From contig WBZZ01000897.1 of the NCBI GenBank assembly GCA_019918135.1, positions 419,501-483,500 on the forward strand: 64,000 bases of DNA, written 5' to 3'. This document shows positions 29,072 to 40,162 of this stretch, in pieces (the stretch's first letter is position 1; the number at the start of each line of letters is the position of its first letter). This stretch comes from Paulinella micropora. Lineage: Eukaryota; Cercozoa; Imbricatea; Euglyphida; Paulinellidae. The notes under the pieces are model-generated. The model did not search any database, was not told the origin of the DNA, and saw nothing but the letters and a program-made list of their open reading frames with translations. The position numbers and the translations under genes were made by a program.

Positions 29072-30707
29072 ATGCCTGCGATTGAAAGGAAAATCAAAGT
29101 TGGTAGCGTTGTTTCAACTCTTGCAGCATATCACGTTCAAGACGATGATTTATTTCAAAGATTTGGAGAAAAATCTGAAACCGTACGAATCACCGGGGTC
29201 GTAATGAGTTTCACTGAAAAACAGGCTACTATTCGCCTCAACACAGAGGGAAGTCAATGGTCTGTGCAAGTCCCCCGTGGTTTGATCCGTTTGGAAGAGG
29301 ATTCCAAGAAGTGGAAGTATTTGAGTGCATCAGGGGAGGTGATTTGGAACTCGGATACCGACCAGGTTGTTGAGCTGAAGTTTACTAAGATTCCCTTGAA
29401 TGCTAATGTCTCACGCAATGATTTTATTAAGTCAATCAGGGACGTGAATTGCATTCTTGGAAATAGCAACGGTACTAACGAGGCTAAGGTCAAGAAGCAG
29501 AAAGGCAAAGCAATTGCGGCTCACCTCGAGAACTTTTACAACGCTCCAAATCTGCGACAGTTGTATAACGAATACTTTACTGAGGTAAGAGAAGTCAAAG
29601 CGAATTCCAGTAAGGGGGTTGTCGCTTCAGCAATGGCAGCTCAAATCGTTGACAAAGGTGTCGAGTGGCCCTTCGTTGTCCAAGCCGAGATTGTTGAGAA
29701 ACAAGAGGAGAAAATCGAAGAAGAGTTTGACTTGGAGCCGGAAGCCGGTCTGCCTCGAAACAAGAAACAGCGAACAAGCGCGAAGCAAGAGCAAGAACTT
29801 CAGAAGGCCATCGATGATGCTTTGAAGAAACGAGAGGAGCTAAAGGCGAGGCTTGCCAATGCTCGTCAAGTCGGAAACAATGGCAGAACTGTCCGCTTCG
29901 ACGCGTCTGTGATCTCAGAGTTGCAAAAGACCAAGAGGAGCTGGAGCGCAAAATCAAAGAGGCAGCCAACGACAAAGGTATTGATCCATCCTCCTTGCTC
30001 TCAGCTCTTGGTTTTTCGACTGCTGTGTCCGGTGATGAGAAGGCTAGTTTGACTCAGGAGTTTCAAAGTCTGCCGGGTTCCGAAGATGTAGATTTTGATG
30101 TACTCAAAGATAAAGCTGGGAAAAGAGTACATCAATCTCAAAGAGCTTTTGCCATCAAAAAAGAAAACTCTAATTGGCGAATCTTATGAGTCGGAGCCTA
30201 AATCTGTTTCTGTGGAGAAGTTCTTGGACTTAGTTCGCAAGCTTGTCGTCCTGTACTCCAAACATCATCCTCAGCACGCTGAGGATATGTGGGAGCATTA
30301 CCGTTACCTCGAACTTATTGTAAGAAAGAACACGTTGCAGTCGACGATGAGGTGGGACAAGGCAGTACGCGGTAGGAGCTCGTTGGGACAATGGCATAAG
30401 GGCACCCTTCCCTTCGTGTTAGCGACAGCTATCCTCGAGCCGCTCCCCCCCTCTTCCCATTCTTCCAACCAGTCCTTTGGCCAAAGTGTCCTCAAGCAGC
30501 AGCGGGGTGGTGGACAAGCTAAACAGCAGTACCAGAAGTCAAAAAAAGGTGTGCTTCAACTGGGCAGACACCCTCGATTGCAACTACAAAGACGAGTGTC
30601 GCTTCTTACACCAGTGTCCAGTGTGCCCTGGAAACAAAGACCACAAGCGAGTGGACTGCCCGGACAATGGCAACAACAAGTGGGGAAAACGCAAGGCAGA
30701 CAAGTAA
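29072..30707 (+). pseudogene. gag: Gag-like protein of the second DIRS-type element
   Basis: ATG 29,072 (MPAIERKIKVG) starts a frame open to 30,052. It has a beta-rich N-terminal half, then a Glu/Lys coiled-coil-like region (KQEQELQKAIDDALKKREEL). The frame then changes near 29,950 and 30,100. The C-terminal frame to 30,707 holds a CCCH finger C-x8-C-x5-C-x3-H (CFNWADTLDCNYKDECRFLH), followed at once by CPVCPGNKDHKRVDC, resembling a zinc knuckle, and a basic tail. CCCH-plus-knuckle tails occur in Gag-like proteins of tyrosine-recombinase elements. The frame is also open upstream to a GTG at 28,994. Confidence 0.65.
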
Positions 30708-30724
30708 TGGGGCCCTGGGAGTGA

Positions 30725-31288
30725 AAGCTCTGCAGTGGGGCAAGTAGCTCTCAGGGTCGGCTTACCTCAGCCGGAGGTCTCCCTAGGTGGGACTTCCCTT
30801 TCCACTGCTCTCTCCTTTTCTGACCCAACGCGCAGAACTTCGGATCCAGGTGGTCACAAGCACGTGACCAAGGTCGAAGTTGCAAAGAGTGGCAATCCGT
30901 CGTTCAGCAAGCATCAATCACACTTCGACTCCTCGTTTTCAAATGATCGGGCCTCGGTGCCACTTCCAAATATGATCGGTCCCACCGGTTTCAATTTTTC
31001 CAGTGCTCGTTCCCTTCGTTAGCAAGTAGCTCAGCTCCTTCTTCTTTTCACGTTCAGTCTGTGGGGCACAGCCCGTCTTACTCTGCTGCCCCTTTCGTCT
31101 CAGTTTGTTCTTCGTTTTCTAATGAAGCTTCAGTGCTTCATGCCTCTGTCTTGGATGGGCAAGTGTTACCTGTTTCTCCTTCGTTGGGTACTTGTCTTGT
31201 CTCCTCTCCTTCTTCTTCTTCTATCTCTCTTTCTTTTTTTCATCTCTCTCTTCATCTCCTTCCATCAACTATGCAACTATGCAGCACA
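30725..31288. other. Gag-pol spacer, weak coding
   Basis: Ser/Pro-rich short frames on the + strand (30,735-31,022; 31,061-31,290), possibly low-complexity pol N-terminus. No motif seen. Confidence 0.35.
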
Positions 31289-31297
31289 ACCAACCTC

Positions 31298-31329
<32 letters not shown>

Positions 31330-31592
31330 CTACAACTACAACTACAACTACAACTACAACTACAACAGCAACAACAACAACAACAACAACAACAACAACG
31401 ACGACATGTACAGCAACAACAGCAACAACAACAACAACAACAACCACAACAACTACATCAACAACAACAACAACAACAACAACAACAACCACAGCAACAA
31501 CAACATCAACTAGAACAACAACAACCACAACAACTACAACAACAACTACAACATCCTCAGCAACCTCATCAACGTCCACAATCACAACAATA
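31289..31592 (+). repeat. (CAA)n microsatellite within the retroelement
   Basis: About 300 bp of CAA with CTA, ACG and CAT interruptions, open in three + frames (polyN, polyT, polyQ). It separates Gag from pol. Confidence 0.95.
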
Positions 31593-32082
31593 GCAACAGC
31601 AACACATCCATTCTTCACTTGCTCTGTCTTCCTCTCCTTGTGTTGCCTCTCTTAGTAGTTTCCCTTTGGTGGGTTCGTTTTCTTCTTCTACTCAGCAGCC
31701 TCAGGTGCTGTACACTGAACAGAGTGGCCTACAAGGCAAAGCGGTCCCTTTAAGCCCCTCTGCTTCTCCTTCTTCCACTTCTGCTTCCTTTTTCTTCCCT
31801 TTCCCTAGGTGGATTTGGGAAAGTGCCAGAACCGAGGCTGAGGAAGAGATGGGCGCTTTGGTTCGCTCTCTTCCCCCGTCTAAGGTCTCTTGTTCATCAA
31901 ACAGTGACGGGATTTCAGCCTCCCTCTCTGTGCCTCTTGATCTGTTGACAGTCGGGGTTGTGTTGGTTGATTCCCTCCCTTCTCTGTTGTTGGAGTTGGA
32001 GAGTGGGAATACTTGCTGGCACGACTTTCCCTTCTAGTCCTTCATCCTTCCCACCTCTCCTTCTATCTCTTTTTCTCCCCTT

Positions 32083-33697
32083 ATGTCTAGGTTGTGTCTT
32101 GCCAGAGTGGTTGCGTTGGTGGGGTTTTATGGGAAGGTGGAGCTTCAGTGTTTTGCTCCATATACAACGCATGTTTGGTTTGTGCGGGACTCTTCTCGTG
32201 GCACACAAGTCGGAGGTGTCGCTCTTGTAGACTTTAGGTTTCAGAGGGGGAGGGGAAGGAATATTTATTTTTTTGGTTGCCAAGAGGGCGACAAGAGGTT
32301 TCAACCAGGCAAGCGAGAAGTCTTGCCGGTATGGGAGGGTACTATAGAACCTTACAAGTCGGTCTTCAACGTGGACGAAATCGTGGGCCTCGCCAGGTTC
32401 TGCTTGCCGGATTCCGAAGTCGTGTGGCTTAAAGGCTTCTTACGGGCACGGACACTCACTATAGGGGCACAGGGGAATTCTTCTCTTGCTCGCGCCCTTT
32501 AGATGAAGACAACCGACAAATCTATGAGGCCAACATGAAGGCGGTCGAGAAAGGCTTCATGGCGGGTCCGTTCACGAGACCTCCCTTTCCGAGTAGCAAT
32601 TGCAAGCACCAGGCCATAGTGACACGAGAGCGTGCCATCCCAAAAGACAAGTGGCATTCCGAGAATGGGGAAAGGAGACTAATCAATGACCTTTCCTTTC
32701 CCCGTTTCCTCCCTTTCAACCAGCTCTGCCCCAGAACAGATGATGAGTGGAGTAATATACACATGACAAGCAGATGGACAGAATTATTGAAGCCGGTCCC
32801 GGTTGTGTTGTCTTCGGTGCAGATGTAAAGTCTGCTTACAACCAGACCCCGTTACTGCCCTCGCTCTTCTGGCAGCAAGCTTCTTCGTGTAGGGACCCAG
32901 ACACTGGCGAGCTTTTGTACTTCGTCGTTCTCGTGCCGGGCTTCGGGGTTGTCTACGCAGCAGACGGTTGGAATCGCTTCGCGAGATCCCTGGAGTCCAT
33001 TTTTCTCTACAAGGCAATTCCTATGAAGCTGTATGTTGATGACAGCGACGTCATCTGTGCTTCCTGGAAGGAAGCTAGGGCACTTCGGTTAGAGTTCAAC
33101 GCGCTCTCCAAGCTTCTGGGTATCCCGTGGCATGAAAATTCCATCGGACAGTCGTTTCGTGCCCTCGGTTGGCACAAGGACACGCGTAAAGGCTTCTGGT
33201 TCGTGGAGCTGCCTGCGGACAAGCGCAAGATCGTGATGCAAGCCTTGGTCACCATCGCCGGTGGCGGTTTCTACTCCATCAAGTCTTTCAAACGTCTCCT
33301 GGGCCTTTTGTGCTTTGTTTCCCAGATGCTCTTTTTTCTTCGGCCGGCGGTAGGAAACTTGCGGATTGCTTTCAACACTTTGTCGACTTCGCGTGGCAAA
33401 GGTGGCCGGTTCAGTTCCAGAGCCTGCCACGCTGCAAAATGGGCCCGCGACCTTCTCCTCGACTCCAATTTCCGCCTTCCGCTGTCAGACTTCTTGAAGA
33501 CGGGAGAGTATGACAAAGAGTCGATGACATGGGTCAACGACCCCGTCAAGTGCACACTTTGGACCGATGCAAACTTTTGCGAGGTAGAGGGTTCGCAATG
33601 GGGGGAGGGGTGCCATTGTCATGGCCCCCTTTCGTTCCAAAGGTGTTTTCTCTTCTCGCTGTTGGTCCGTAGAAGAGTTAGCCCTTCTTCGCACTGA
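32083..33697 (+). pseudogene. Reverse transcriptase of the second DIRS-type element
   Basis: The N-terminal frame (32,083-32,502) reads into RT fingers in 32,535-32,828 (GPFTRPPFPSSNCKHQAIV, ERRLINDLSFPRF), then a frame change to 32,774-33,697 with motif A FGADVKSAYNQTPL, GFGVVYAADGWNRFA, catalytic LYVDDSDV (about 33,032), FRALGWHKDTRKGFWFVELP and the connection FKRLLGLLCFVSQML. RNase H begins with CTLWTDANF near 33,555. Catalytic aspartates are present; two frame changes break the gene. Confidence 0.8.
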
Positions 33698-34060
33698 GTC
33701 TCAGTCGCCTCGTCTCCTATGCGTGAGCTGTTCAGTGCTTACGTTGCCGTTTTTGAGTTTGCGGTCGCCTTGGGTTACAGGAAGTTCCATATTGTCACGG
33801 ACTGTGCCCCGGCTGCTCACTGTCTTAACTCGTGCTATTCGCCTAGAACGAACATTCAGAGTCTCATTGACTCTTGGACTTCTAAACTTTCTCTCCTTGG
33901 CGTTTCCCTCACTGCATCTCAAGAGCCACGCGATTGCATTAACCTTGCCGATTTGTTGGCACGTGCACAGATGACCCAGGCGACAGAGACCTGGCGCAAG
34001 TTGAACCCGTCCGGGCCTTCTGTGCGTCCTCTCCAGCAGCAACGGAAGTACCTTGGCTAG
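33555..34060 (+). pseudogene. RNase H domain of the second DIRS-type element
   Basis: Spread over three frames: LWTDANF (first Asp), SVEELALL (33,675), MRELFSAYVAVFEFA (Glu), VTDCAPAAHCL (third Asp) and NLADLLARA (last Asp). It ends 12 bases before the recombinase ATG at 34,072. Confidence 0.65.
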
Positions 34061-34071
34061 TCACCTCGGCG

Positions 34072-35067
34072 ATGGAAGTCATGGCGTGTTCGGTCTCCTA
34101 CAGCACCAGTGCCGCTTACAGCTCCGCCATCCGCAAGTTATGTTTTTTCTGCTCTGCCTACTCAACAGAGCATTGGTGCCCGGTCTGGTGGCAGCCCGAT
34201 CCTGTGCTCATCGTCCTCTTCCTTATCTGGCTGAGCCGGTTCATGCCTGTTTCCACCTGTAAGGTGTATATGTACGCAATTCGAGACTTCTGCCTCCGAA
34301 TGAGTCTAGATGACCCCACCGATAACCACTTCGTGGAGATGGCGTGGCGTGGTATCAAACGTTGTAAACGTACCAAGCCAGACAATCGCCTCACCTTGGA
34401 ATTGCCGATGTTGGAAGCTGTGGCTAGCTTTACCTTGGGGGCCGCTAAGGATCGCAACATCCCGAAGTCTACTCGTCATCTCTGGGTTACGGTTGTCACA
34501 GCTGCAGTCTGGGGTTTCTTCGGCCTTTTTCGCGTGGGTGAGTTGGTTGCGTCAGGTTCGCTCGCAACGTGTCGTTTCCTTATCAACTCTTTTGTTCAAA
34601 TGCGCGAGGTCGATAATATGAGCCTCATAATGGTTACTTTGGACGGCGCAAAACAGGATCCCTTTCGTCGCGGATGTGATGTTGGTCTGGCCGAGCAGGA
34701 GAACCCACTCATTTGTCCGCATGCTTGGAAGAAGGTCTACGAGTCTAGTCGCGACGCCTACAAGCTTCCTTCAGCTGGAAACTATCCCTACTTCCGTCTG
34801 GCAGATAATTCTCCGCTCAACCGTTCAACTTTCGTCAGCACAGCAAGAGAGCTTCTCCAGAAGGCGGGCGTGAAGACAGGTGGTCGATTCAACGGGATCT
34901 CGCTTCGTCGTGGCGGCGCGGCTCGTCTCTTCTCGCTTGGGGCTTCCGACTCTACTATCATGCGCGCGGGACGGTGGTCCTCGTCCTGTTTTCGCCTATA
35001 CGTAGGCGCAAGGTTGGCAGAGTTAGTTGCAGAGCAAAAAGCTATGGGGGCAGTGACAAATCTCTAG
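34072..35067 (+). CDS. Tyrosine recombinase of the second DIRS-type element
   Basis: 331 residues, open throughout. The N-terminal helical core-binding domain (STSAAYSSAIRKLCFFCS, TCKVYMYAIRDFCLRM) precedes the catalytic domain: Arg in FGLFRVGELVAS, then GISLRRGGAARLFSLG where the H-x-x-R box has Ile in place of His, then AGRWSSSCFRLYVGA with Trp and the nucleophilic Tyr. The His change is the only deviation I see. It would integrate a circular cDNA without target duplication. The stop overlaps the first arm of the nested hairpin. Confidence 0.85.
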   Translation: MEVMACSVSYSTSAAYSSAIRKLCFFCSAYSTEHWCPVWWQPDPVLIVLFLIWLSRFMPVSTCKVYMYAIRDFCLRMSLDDPTDNHFVEMAWRGIKRCKRTKPDNRLTLELPMLEAVASFTLGAAKDRNIPKSTRHLWVTVVTAAVWGFFGLFRVGELVASGSLATCRFLINSFVQMREVDNMSLIMVTLDGAKQDPFRRGCDVGLAEQENPLICPHAWKKVYESSRDAYKLPSAGNYPYFRLADNSPLNRSTFVSTARELLQKAGVKTGGRFNGISLRRGGAARLFSLGASDSTIMRAGRWSSSCFRLYVGARLAELVAEQKAMGAVTNL

Positions 35068-35207
35068 GCTCAAATTGTTGGAGGTTTTTGTAAAGTTCGG
35101 TTTCAGTACTCAAGTTTTTCGATGCGGCTGTCTGTGTCCCGAGTGGACATCAGAGCCGCCAACTGTTAGTGTTTTGTAAACTTGAGTCCTGAATTATTTG
35201 AGCCTAG
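35064..35207 (+). terminator. 144-nt nested inverted repeat after recombinase
   Basis: Four coaxial stems: CTAGGCTCAAAT/ATTTGAGCCTAG (35,064-35,075 and 35,196-35,207), ACTCAAGTTT/AAACTTGAGT (35,108-35,117 and 35,178-35,187), GCGGCT/AGCCGC (35,124-35,129 and 35,154-35,159), and TGTCC/GGACA around a CGAGT loop. An AATAAA follows at 35,253. Probably the structured 3' end of the element. Confidence 0.75.
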
Positions 35208-35457
35208 CCCCTTTCCCTCCACACTACTCCCACGAGTTCGGAAGGTTTAGGCCAATAAAGCTTTTCTGTTCTCATTCTAAGTAAATTCGAAACTACGATC
35301 CGGAAACTTTAACAATACTGAACAATTCCCGCCAGTCCAACTGCCGACGTCACACAAAAGATGTACCTCCAGAAAATTGACCCACGAAACTGCCTGATGT
35401 TGGTAATAAGGGTAATGGTGAAAAGCTGGTGCCATCAGTACCAGAAAATGTACTCTA

Positions 35458-35654
35458 TGTTAGACTACTGGTATTAATAAAGCAATCTATGATAGTAACT
35501 ACACTCTCAACATACTACAACAACTTTAATGAGGAAAAGGCGCCAACAGGCGCGCCACGTAACTTGACTGGCCGGATCATAAGTAATGGCTCTAACGACA
35601 CCGTTACTCCGATACGGCCGGTCCATAACTATTAGTTAATTATTACTTCCAACA
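35458..35654 (-). repeat. 3' LTR of copia element
   Basis: 197 bp, TGTTAG...CCAACA on the + strand. Immediately to its right, on the - strand, is a purine tract (CAGGGGGAG), the expected polypurine primer. Confidence 0.9.
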
Positions 35655-36731
35655 CTCCCCCTGGGACAAAGTAAATTTAATATTAAGTTACTGCCGTTCC
35701 TAATTAAGTTACGTCCCCTATTACTATTTTGTGAAACATTAGAAAACACAAACTCAAAACATATTCTCTTACCCTCACTCTCTCCGAGAAGTAATGTTGG
35801 GGTTGGCTACCCTCCTATCCACAGCGAGTACGTATCGACTAGAGTACGTACAAGGTACCGGACTTGTGGTATATTCGGGCCTACCCAACGAGAAGAGGAT
35901 TAGCTCCCTACTCTCCCTATCTCGCAAATGAGTAAGAGAAATATGCGAAAATTACATACATATGGATAATATAAGAATACGGAGATATGATAATAACTTC
36001 AAAAGAAGTAATAACATAAATATGTGATAAATATATAAATATATATATGTGTATATATAATATATATTCGCATATGATCATAATATGAAAACTAAAATTT
36101 GGAAGCGCTTTCCGTAAGGGGGTATATACAAGTAACAAAAGTAATATAATATATATCACAAATACAAATATCTGTAATTATCAGCGGGTCTGGGGGTCGG
36201 GTAGATGCCCGGGGCCTATGAAGACATATAGTCTGATCAATCGCCCTTCGTCTACCACTCCACCCCAAAGTTGGCATCTTATCGGTTTTTATGTATATGG
36301 TGTGATTACAAAAGGTTTATAGCATTTAAGCAATACAATCTATAAGGTAGTGCGTGTTCCCGAGCTTACGCCAACACGGGAACACACACATACTTAGTAA
36401 GTTTCCGGGGCCCGAATCAGCCTTCGCCGCGGCGCTTCTCATCCTCCCCCTCGACTTTGTAAAATTATGCAACTGAATGGTTATTACAACTTAACGGGGG
36501 GGGAGGGAAGAGAAAGGTGAAAGTCCAGGCATGTCATGCCTCTTCTCCTATAAGGAGGTACGACGTCACTGGGCGCGCGTTGAACCACGCTCGCGCTCAA
36601 ATCACCTATATCACTCCCCTCGATGTACAGTACGCGAGAAATATAATATACGCGAATTAATACAATCCGCTTCTGAAAATATAATTATAAATGACCATAG
36701 CATGAATATTTATGCGGGAAATACCCGGTAC
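35655..36731 (-). other. Copia 3' non-coding region
   Basis: About 1.1 kb between the RNase H stop and the polypurine tract. AT-rich ATATAT stretches at 35,935-36,180; no gene seen. Confidence 0.6.
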
Positions 36732-37393
36732 TTACAACGCGACTTTTACACCAAACTTTGCGAAAAATTCTTTCACCAACTTCACCGGGATTTGGTCAGC
36801 CAGGTAATTGAATTTCTCGTACGTGAAATTTATTTTGGTAAATAAATCCGCGATGTTTTCCTCCGTCGGTACCCGGAACAACTTGACAACTCCCTTCTTA
36901 ACCAACTTTTCGAGCAGGTGGTACCTGGCATCGATATGTTTGGTTCTGGACTCCCCTAATCCCCTTTCTGAGAGGATGATAGTCCCCTCATTGTCCTCGA
37001 ACAAGGGGGTGAAACCTCTTATGGGCAAACCGATGTCACAGAGGGACTGTCTTAGAGCAAGCAACTCCCTTACTGCTTCGTTAGCGGATACGGTCTCCGA
37101 TTCAAGGGTAGATTGAGCTATAACAGTTTGAAGTTTACTACTAGAGAACCATGCCACCGGTGCCCCGTTGAAGAGAAAGATGTACCGGAACGAGACTTCC
37201 TTGTAACCTTTTCTCCGGCAAAGTCTGAGTCGACGTATCCCACGAGGGGGTGTTCATCTATCAGTTTTTCGACATTGGCGATAACGGTGACATTGAAAGC
37301 ATTGACTTCTGTGGCTTCACATGAATAAAGCTCAAGTTCCTTTTCTGCGGCCGATGGTCCTTCGGCCGGTCTGGACCATCGGCCGGTCTCCAT
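36732..37393 (-). pseudogene. Copia RNase H
   Basis: The frame 37,393-37,118 has GYVDSDFAGEKVTRKSRSGT; the next frame 37,157-36,732 has MAWFSSSKLQTVIAQSTLE, the Asp in FEDNEGTI, RTKHIDARYHLLEKLV and VPTEENIADLFTK, the standard copia RNase H and tail. One frame change at about 37,140. Confidence 0.9.
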
Positions 37394-37722
37394 GATTTGG
37401 GGGTTTTGGGGACAAAGAACCCTTCAGTCAACATCTTGACTAACCTCCTATCACCCCGTTTGAAATATAGGGCTCTCGGGGTCAGCAACCACAGAAACAT
37501 AAGGTGAACCATGACATAAGATATTTCAGGGGATGGGGACTTGTTGTTTTGCAGCTATACTCAAAGGACAGATCAAGAGAGGTCGGGTGTGAACAGCAAG
37601 GAAGATAAGCATGCCAATCAAACATCTAAGGTCATATTTGAGCAGACGGTGACCAACTTTCAGGGGGCAGGGTTTTCTGAGGTGAAGGGGGTTTTAGCAG
37701 GCACTTCCTTCATATAATCTAA

Positions 37723-38555
37723 CTAATCTAAAATGAGAAGTTCATATTTTCGTTGATGCAGTAAAATCCCTTTCTCAGATTGGACAATCTGGATGTTCTT
37801 GAATTCCGTGGCCTTCCCTAAGTTTTTGCACCTGAAACCATGCTTCTTCATGCTCTCTACAAGACTTATGTGTTTGGATTCATCAGCAGCATGCAGACCA
37901 TCATCTACATGAAAAGAGAGAAGCTGCGTACTTATGGGGTCCTTGGCATGTTTGATAAAAGAAGCCCGGTCAAGGGAGAAAGTAATAAAAGCTTGCTTTC
38001 CGACTAACTCCTTTAACATCAAATCATACCATAATCTCCCCGCCTCAGGATGACCATAAAGGGCCTTCCGGAGGAGCCAAACAAAACCTTCTCTCTCAAA
38101 ACCCGGGGGGGGGGGGGGGTTTACATAGATGTTATAAGGCATTTTGGCATGTAAGTATGCGGTGGTGAAGTCAATAAACCACAAGTCTATTCCGAAGCAG
38201 CCAGCATTGGCAATGATAAGAAGGATAGTGCGATGGTGAGCGGTAGGTGAGTATGTGCGTTTGGGATCATATTGCAATCCCGCTTTCAGGAGATCCCCCC
38301 TTAGGGTGATTCTAGCTTTATGATATTCGTCGCTCGTTCCCTATTGCTTAACAGTGTCTATCCATTTTAGAGGAATAATGGGAGTGCCTGACTTTCTCGC
38401 CTCCCTCTCTTTTCTCCATTCAAATGCTTTGAGCTCCTCTTGCTGTCTGACTTCTGTCTCTCTCGCTTGTCTCCTACCTTTCGGCTTCTGCACGACGGGA
38501 AATTCCGGAATTTGCTCGGTGACCAGACAATAATTGATTCTCTCTTCTTTCGCAC
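37723..38555 (-). pseudogene. Copia reverse transcriptase
   Basis: The N-terminal part (38,555-38,345; TPIIPLKWIDTVKQ) is followed by an in-frame TAG at 38,341-38,343, then YHKARITLRGDLLKAGLQYD, YSPTAHHRTI, motif A FIDFTTAYLHA, LYGHPEAGRLWYD, and catalytic FHVDDGLHAA (HVDD in place of YVDD). It stops at 37,723. A C-run near 38,105 encodes a proline block. Confidence 0.9.
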
Positions 38556-39006
38556 AGACAGAGATGTGTTTATTTCTGGTTCTCCCGTGGATTAGGTTCT
38601 TCTGAGAAATGTTTCCTTGCTCATGAGACCTCCATCCCGGGGGATGTTTGTCCTTTTCCGCAGCTATCCTAACTCTCCCCCCTCGGCATGGCCGAATTCA
38701 CTGGTTACATTGGGGTCGTGGCGTGCCGGTTTGATAATAGCCTGCGGTACAAGAGAAGGGGGGGCTGCTCCCCCTGAAATCTCGTACTTTAAGATCTCAG
38801 AATCTATTATTTTCTCCGTAACGCCATCATCAAACTTAACATGGTGGGCTGGGAACCGTTTATTTCTCCTGACAACCGGGGCAGTCGGGGCAAGAGTAAC
38901 TCCCTTCCGCAAAGTAGAATCCCACTTACCTCCATAAGTGGATTTAGCCCACTCTTCCCCGAAAGCCCGTGCCGGGATCTGGACGATTCTCCCAGACAAA
39001 ATGACT

Positions 39007-39900
39007 TTAAATTTGGGTTTTCTCCCCCCTCTTTCCCACTACCTTGACACCTTTCTCCCCCTGATTCATGGTCCCTATATCCCGTGAAGACGGAGTAGGG
39101 GGAATAAGGTCAGGGAGATTACTGAAATCCTGACTTTGGGCATCGTTTTCGTCACTATCGCTTGCAACGATCACCGAATCGTCATCACTTTCAGGTCCTT
39201 TCTGAGATGTCATAGACGTAATGGGGGCATTCTCTGTACTTTCACTATTGCTAGCAATAATTACGGCAGGTGGGGTAGATGTACTATGTGTAGTTACTGG
39301 TACGTCGAAGCTAACATTCTCTTTTGGTGGTGTGTTAACTGGGGGCAGAACAGCAGAGGGTGTGGTCGATTTCCACCCGACCGAAAACATACCCTCCTCT
39401 GCTGTTCCTTCGAGGTCTTTGGAGGCCTCTCGTTTGCCCAGTCTCCATACATCGAACATAACATCCCGGACATTACCGTGTATTATGCGCGCGACGGGAT
39501 CATAAACACGATAATACCCGGTATTACGTTCGTAACCTAAAAAGATAACCTTCTTTCCTCTCTCGCCTTTCCCCCGCCGAGCCTTAACCTTCATCACTGC
39601 AGCGCAACCAGTGGGGCGAAGGTGGTGTAGGTATGGTTTCCGGCGGTGAATGACTTCGAAAGGGGACTTACCCTTAAAGGGTCCTTTGGCTATCGGGAGG
39701 AGGTTGTTAATATAAGTGGCGTTTCTTTCCATCTCCGTCCAAAACTTTGGAGGGAGCTCAGCATCGCTGAGCATCGCCCTTGCAGGCCCACCATTGGTTT
39801 GGTGGGACCTCTCTATCTTTGAGACTGCCTGTTTCTCCGCGGTTGGAGCCTCAATTAAGATAGGCTGATTAACATTAACCCACTCCTGAAAGGTATCATA
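39007..39900 (-). pseudogene. Copia integrase, C-terminal part only
   Basis: It keeps the region of the third acidic residue and beyond: IERSHQTNGGPARAML, LPPKFWTEMERNATYINNL, SPFEVIHRRKPYLHHLRPTG, KKVIFLGYERNTGYYRVYD, VRDVMFDVW, followed by a Ser/Thr/Asp-rich linker. The two upstream catalytic Asp regions are missing: only about 260 bases separate this from the protease end, against roughly 600 expected. That makes an internal deletion likely. Confidence 0.85.
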
Positions 39901-40162
39901 TCGACCATGATCCCTCTTTCTCTACCTTCACATTCTGCTTTTCGAGAGGGACTGGTTCGTATCGTTGATTTGGGTCTAGAGGGGGCGTTCCCGGGGGATC
40001 AAAGACGAACAGGTTGTTGGGCGCCGGGCAAAGATCTGCCCCTAGCTACAATCTGTTCTTCATCGATATGGATTGGGGACTTGAGCACAAGCACCTGGTT
40101 GTTTTGATGGACTACCGCCAGTCTTTGTTTCAACCAAGCCGAAGTGGCGACTAAACCGTAAC

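Larger units (their letters stand above)
28870..35260 (+). mobile_element. Second tyrosine-recombinase (DIRS/Ngaro-like) retrotransposon
   Basis: Gag with CCCH and knuckle-like fingers, a CAA-repeat spacer, RT (YVDD), RNase H and tyrosine recombinase, all on the + strand, followed by a nested hairpin and an AATAAA. No LTRs were found, and the recombinase replaces integrase. Split direct repeats like those of the first element were looked for and not seen, so the edges are approximate. Several frame changes in Gag, RT and RNase H; the recombinase is open. Confidence 0.75.

Noticed and set aside
28886..35207. Split direct repeats for the second DIRS-type element
   Set aside because: Compared the left 500 bp with the right 400 bp by eye; no repeat comparable with A1/A2 or B1/B2 was found.
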